Of a stretch of 51,449 bases of DNA, positions 49,674-51,449 are shown in pieces. Position numbers and translations under genes: made by a program. Origin of the DNA: an uncultured Blautia sp. (GTDB lineage: Bacteria; Bacillota; Clostridia; Lachnospirales; Lachnospiraceae); assembly GCA_958367245.1 (NCBI GenBank), contig CATXEA010000022.1:1-51449 (forward strand). Direction: 5' to 3'. The notes under the pieces are model-generated. The model was given only the letters and a program-made list of their open reading frames with translations. It was not told the DNA's origin and did no database searches. Position 1 is the stretch's first letter; each line of letters begins with the position of its first letter.

Positions 49674-50861
49674 ATGACAGCACTGCTTTTATCCCCTCTT
49701 TATATCCTTGTCAATCTTTATGTTGTACGCTGGATGATCCGTTGGATGGGCGCCTGTAACTATCTGTTTCAGAGTTTTGCATTCCGTGCCTCCTTTATTG
49801 GCATATATATCATTCTTGCAACATCTCTCCTTACAGGCTTCCTTATCAAAAAACCTGATTGGCTGCACAGATTTCTGAAACATATGGGCAATTATTTTCT
49901 GGGAACCTTCCTCTATATTCTATTGACTGTTTTTTTAGTTGATCTGGGAAGAGTTCTTCTGAAATATGTTTTCCATGTCTCCTGGATCGGATATCGAATC
50001 AGCTTCATCATTACAGGACTCGTCTGCACTATGGTTATTACATTTTTAAGCGTTTACGGAGTTCTTCATTCCTGGGACCTCCGCACAACTCCCTATGATA
50101 TCAGTATTGAGAAAGAAATTGAAGGTATAAGTTCTTTAAAGCTTGTCCTTGTTGCAGATACACATTTCGGCTACAATGCCGGACCTGTCCATGCCCGCAA
50201 ACTTGTAAAAAAGATCAATGAACAACATCCTGATCTTGTCTGTTTTGCAGGTGATATTTTTGACAACGAGTATGATTCCCTTTATCACCCGAAAGAAGTA
50301 TCTGCTGCTCTGAAATCCATTCAATCTAAATATGGTGTTTATGCCTGTTGGGGAAATCATGATTTAAACGAACCTGTACTTGCAGGTTTCACTTTTAAGA
50401 ATCCATCCCAAAAGCTTACAGACAGCCGAATGGATGATTTTCTTCGAGAATCCCATATTCGACTTCTTAATGATGAAACTGTATTAATCGATAATAAATT
50501 CTATCTTGTGGGAAGAAAAGATCTTTCCAGAACGGAAAAACTAAAAGATACTCGTCTTACTCCAGAGAAGCTCACAGAAAATCTGGATAAGAAGAAACCA
50601 ATCCTTGTTATGGATCACCAGCCCAAAGAGTTGAAAGCTCTTGCCAAAGCAGGTATTGACTTGGATTTATGCGGTCACACCCATGACGGTCAGATGTTTC
50701 CCGGAAATTTTCTTCTGCATCTTTTTTGGAAAAATTCATGTGGTTATAAAAGAATTTACCGTATGCATAATATCGTCACTTCGGGAGCCGGCATTTGGGG
50801 ACCAAATATGCGCGTAGGCACAAACAGTGAAATTTGTTCCGTTACCGTCCATTTTGATTGA
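49674..50861 (+). CDS. Membrane-anchored metallophosphoesterase (YkuE-like)
   Basis: ATG 49674 follows TTGGAGTG. The 395-residue protein has four to five N-terminal helices (about 1-140) and then a calcineurin-type phosphoesterase domain. Metal-ligand motifs are LVADTHFGYN, CFAGDIFDN, WGNHDLN, VMDHQPKE and CGHTHDGQMFPG, so the active site is complete. Such proteins hydrolyse lipid or nucleotide phosphates at the membrane; the substrate is unknown. Divergent from spoIID, not part of the sporulation operon. Confidence 0.92.
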   Translation: MTALLLSPLYILVNLYVVRWMIRWMGACNYLFQSFAFRASFIGIYIILATSLLTGFLIKKPDWLHRFLKHMGNYFLGTFLYILLTVFLVDLGRVLLKYVFHVSWIGYRISFIITGLVCTMVITFLSVYGVLHSWDLRTTPYDISIEKEIEGISSLKLVLVADTHFGYNAGPVHARKLVKKINEQHPDLVCFAGDIFDNEYDSLYHPKEVSAALKSIQSKYGVYACWGNHDLNEPVLAGFTFKNPSQKLTDSRMDDFLRESHIRLLNDETVLIDNKFYLVGRKDLSRTEKLKDTRLTPEKLTENLDKKKPILVMDHQPKELKALAKAGIDLDLCGHTHDGQMFPGNFLLHLFWKNSCGYKRIYRMHNIVTSGAGIWGPNMRVGTNSEICSVTVHFD

Positions 50862-50877
50862 GCAGAACTTATAACCG

Positions 50878-50906
50878 GACAGCCTTTTAAAAGGCTGTCT
50901 TTTTTA
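50878..50906 (+). terminator. Terminator of the metallophosphoesterase gene
   Basis: Perfect 11-bp arms (50878-50888 and 50889-50899) followed by T6 and then TAT. Confidence 0.88.
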
Positions 50907-51227
50907 TCCTGTATTATTGTATATCGGATTGTCTACAGGCTGAACAGGCAGTGTCCTGTGAATTCTTAAGAAACATTTTTTCTTTATCTTATTTGAAATA
51001 TAAGGCGTACTTGCTGCTTCATAAACGACCATTGTATCTTTCATTACGCAGGCATCTTTTATTTCATTTAAACCATTTCTCTCTGTAACGGCGGTATGAG
51101 TTCCATATCCCACGGATTTCTCTTTGACGTTCGCTTTGCTCACTTTTCCCTTTCCGGATACAAATTTCATCAAAAAACACATAACTGCAGTAAATATAAG
51201 TTTCATATAGTCTTTCAGCATTCTCAT
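50904..51227 (-). CDS. Hypothetical small membrane-anchored protein
   Basis: ATG 51227 has TGGAGG 6 bp upstream; the product is 107 residues. One hydrophobic helix (about 6-23, YMKLIFTAVMCFLMKFVSG) is followed by a soluble part with no recognised motif. Its last codons overlap the terminator of the converging gene. No family assigned; real-gene status rests on the RBS and the helix. Confidence 0.5.
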   Translation of the reverse strand: MRMLKDYMKLIFTAVMCFLMKFVSGKGKVSKANVKEKSVGYGTHTAVTERNGLNEIKDACVMKDTMVVYEAASTPYISNKIKKKCFLRIHRTLPVQPVDNPIYNNTG

Positions 51228-51354
51228 AGCAAACCTCCATTTCTGCACATTTAAGCCTGTCCAGCAACTGGAATTGCGCACTTCCCACTGCTAATCAGGG
51301 TTAATATATCTTATGCAGAAATAGAAATTATAGAACTCAATTGAATCAGAATAT

Positions 51355-51389
51355 AAAACAAAAAAACCAGCAGATATATCATCTACTGG
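51355..51389 (-). terminator. Terminator downstream of tRNA-Lys
   Basis: 9-bp arms (51367-51375 and 51381-51389, one G-U) with a U-rich tract on the minus strand, just after the tRNA 3' end. Confidence 0.8.
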
Positions 51390-51396
51390 CATTTAG

Positions 51397-51449
51397 TGAA
51401 GCATCGGGGATTCGAACCCCGGACAACTTGATTAAAAGTCAAGTGCTCT
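51397..51449 (-). tRNA. tRNA-Lys (anticodon TTT), cut by the window edge
   Basis: The anticodon stem CTTGA/TCAAG encloses the loop CTTTTAA, giving anticodon TTT. The T-arm CGGGG/CCCCG with TTCGAAT is complete, as is the 3' half of the acceptor stem (ATGCTTC). The 5' part (acceptor and most of the D-arm) lies beyond position 51449. Confidence 0.92.

Noticed and set aside
1..51449. CRISPR array, prophage or rRNA operon
   Set aside because: No regularly spaced repeats, phage structural genes or rRNA-like sequence were seen.

Overview
The window is chromosomal DNA of a Gram-positive, endospore-forming gut Clostridia. A Lachnospiraceae member (Blautia / Ruminococcus gnavus-like) is my best guess, from the overall gene style rather than a marker gene. 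The evidence is strong purine-rich ribosome binding sites, TTGACA/TATAAT-type promoters, moderately AT-rich DNA, sporulation genes (spoVT, spoIID, a spoIIQ-like gene), sacrificial-type larE, and several sugar-scavenging loci. It contains two tRNA genes (Gln and a truncated Lys at the right edge). I see no rRNA, CRISPR array, phage or complete insertion sequence.

Layout. 80-1841: an ECF sigma factor, an RsgI-like membrane anti-sigma factor and a small secreted protein with EF-hand-like repeats. 1899-4398: an AllA-like protein, a secreted CAP-domain protein and a NUDIX hydrolase. 4502-16376: a beta-glucan oligosaccharide locus. It has a domain-reversed GH3 beta-glucosidase, a CUT1-type ABC importer without its own ATPase, an AraC regulator, and two different GH94 phosphorylases (cellobiose-type and laminaribiose-like). 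A 29-bp motif is shared by the two minus-strand operons. 16584-22043: an SdpI-family protein, a two-component system whose response regulator is frameshifted, and a MacB/FtsX-type ABC exporter. 22188-28595: a secreted protein, an Rpn remnant, a complete LanFEG-type self-protection transporter with its LanRK two-component system but no lanthipeptide gene, then two small conserved proteins.

28600-31035 is an AT-rich accessory island next to tRNA-Gln. It holds a zinc-ribbon/DUF697-like gene pair behind a promoter whose spacer is an (AT)n tract overlapped by a perfect palindrome, a decayed HEPN/MNT toxin-antitoxin pair, a 163-bp MITE-like element and a 46-residue membrane protein. 31365-38313 carries nicotinate phosphoribosyltransferase, an M15 peptidase, sialic acid genes (nanA, nanE, an RpiR regulator, with the same 16-bp operator candidate before nanA and nanE), spoVT and a hemolysin III protein. 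38396-41598 holds a transglutaminase-like cell-wall protein, larE, a GIY-YIG protein and a triple SH3 protein. 41954-47640 is a sucrose PTS operon (scrA-scrB) with a LacI regulator and an inserted Rpn gene. 47765-51449 has the spoIIQ-like gene, spoIID, a metallophosphoesterase, a hypothetical gene and tRNA-Lys.

How it fits together: the cell imports beta-gluco-oligosaccharides and sucrose and can cleave sialic acid, uses phosphorolysis to save ATP, and carries two antimicrobial-peptide-type sensing/export modules. The most unusual candidates are the phase-variable-looking promoter of the zinc-ribbon/DUF697 pair, the orphan LanFEG-RK module, the homopolymer frameshift in the first response regulator, and several shared operator motifs that link unlinked operons.
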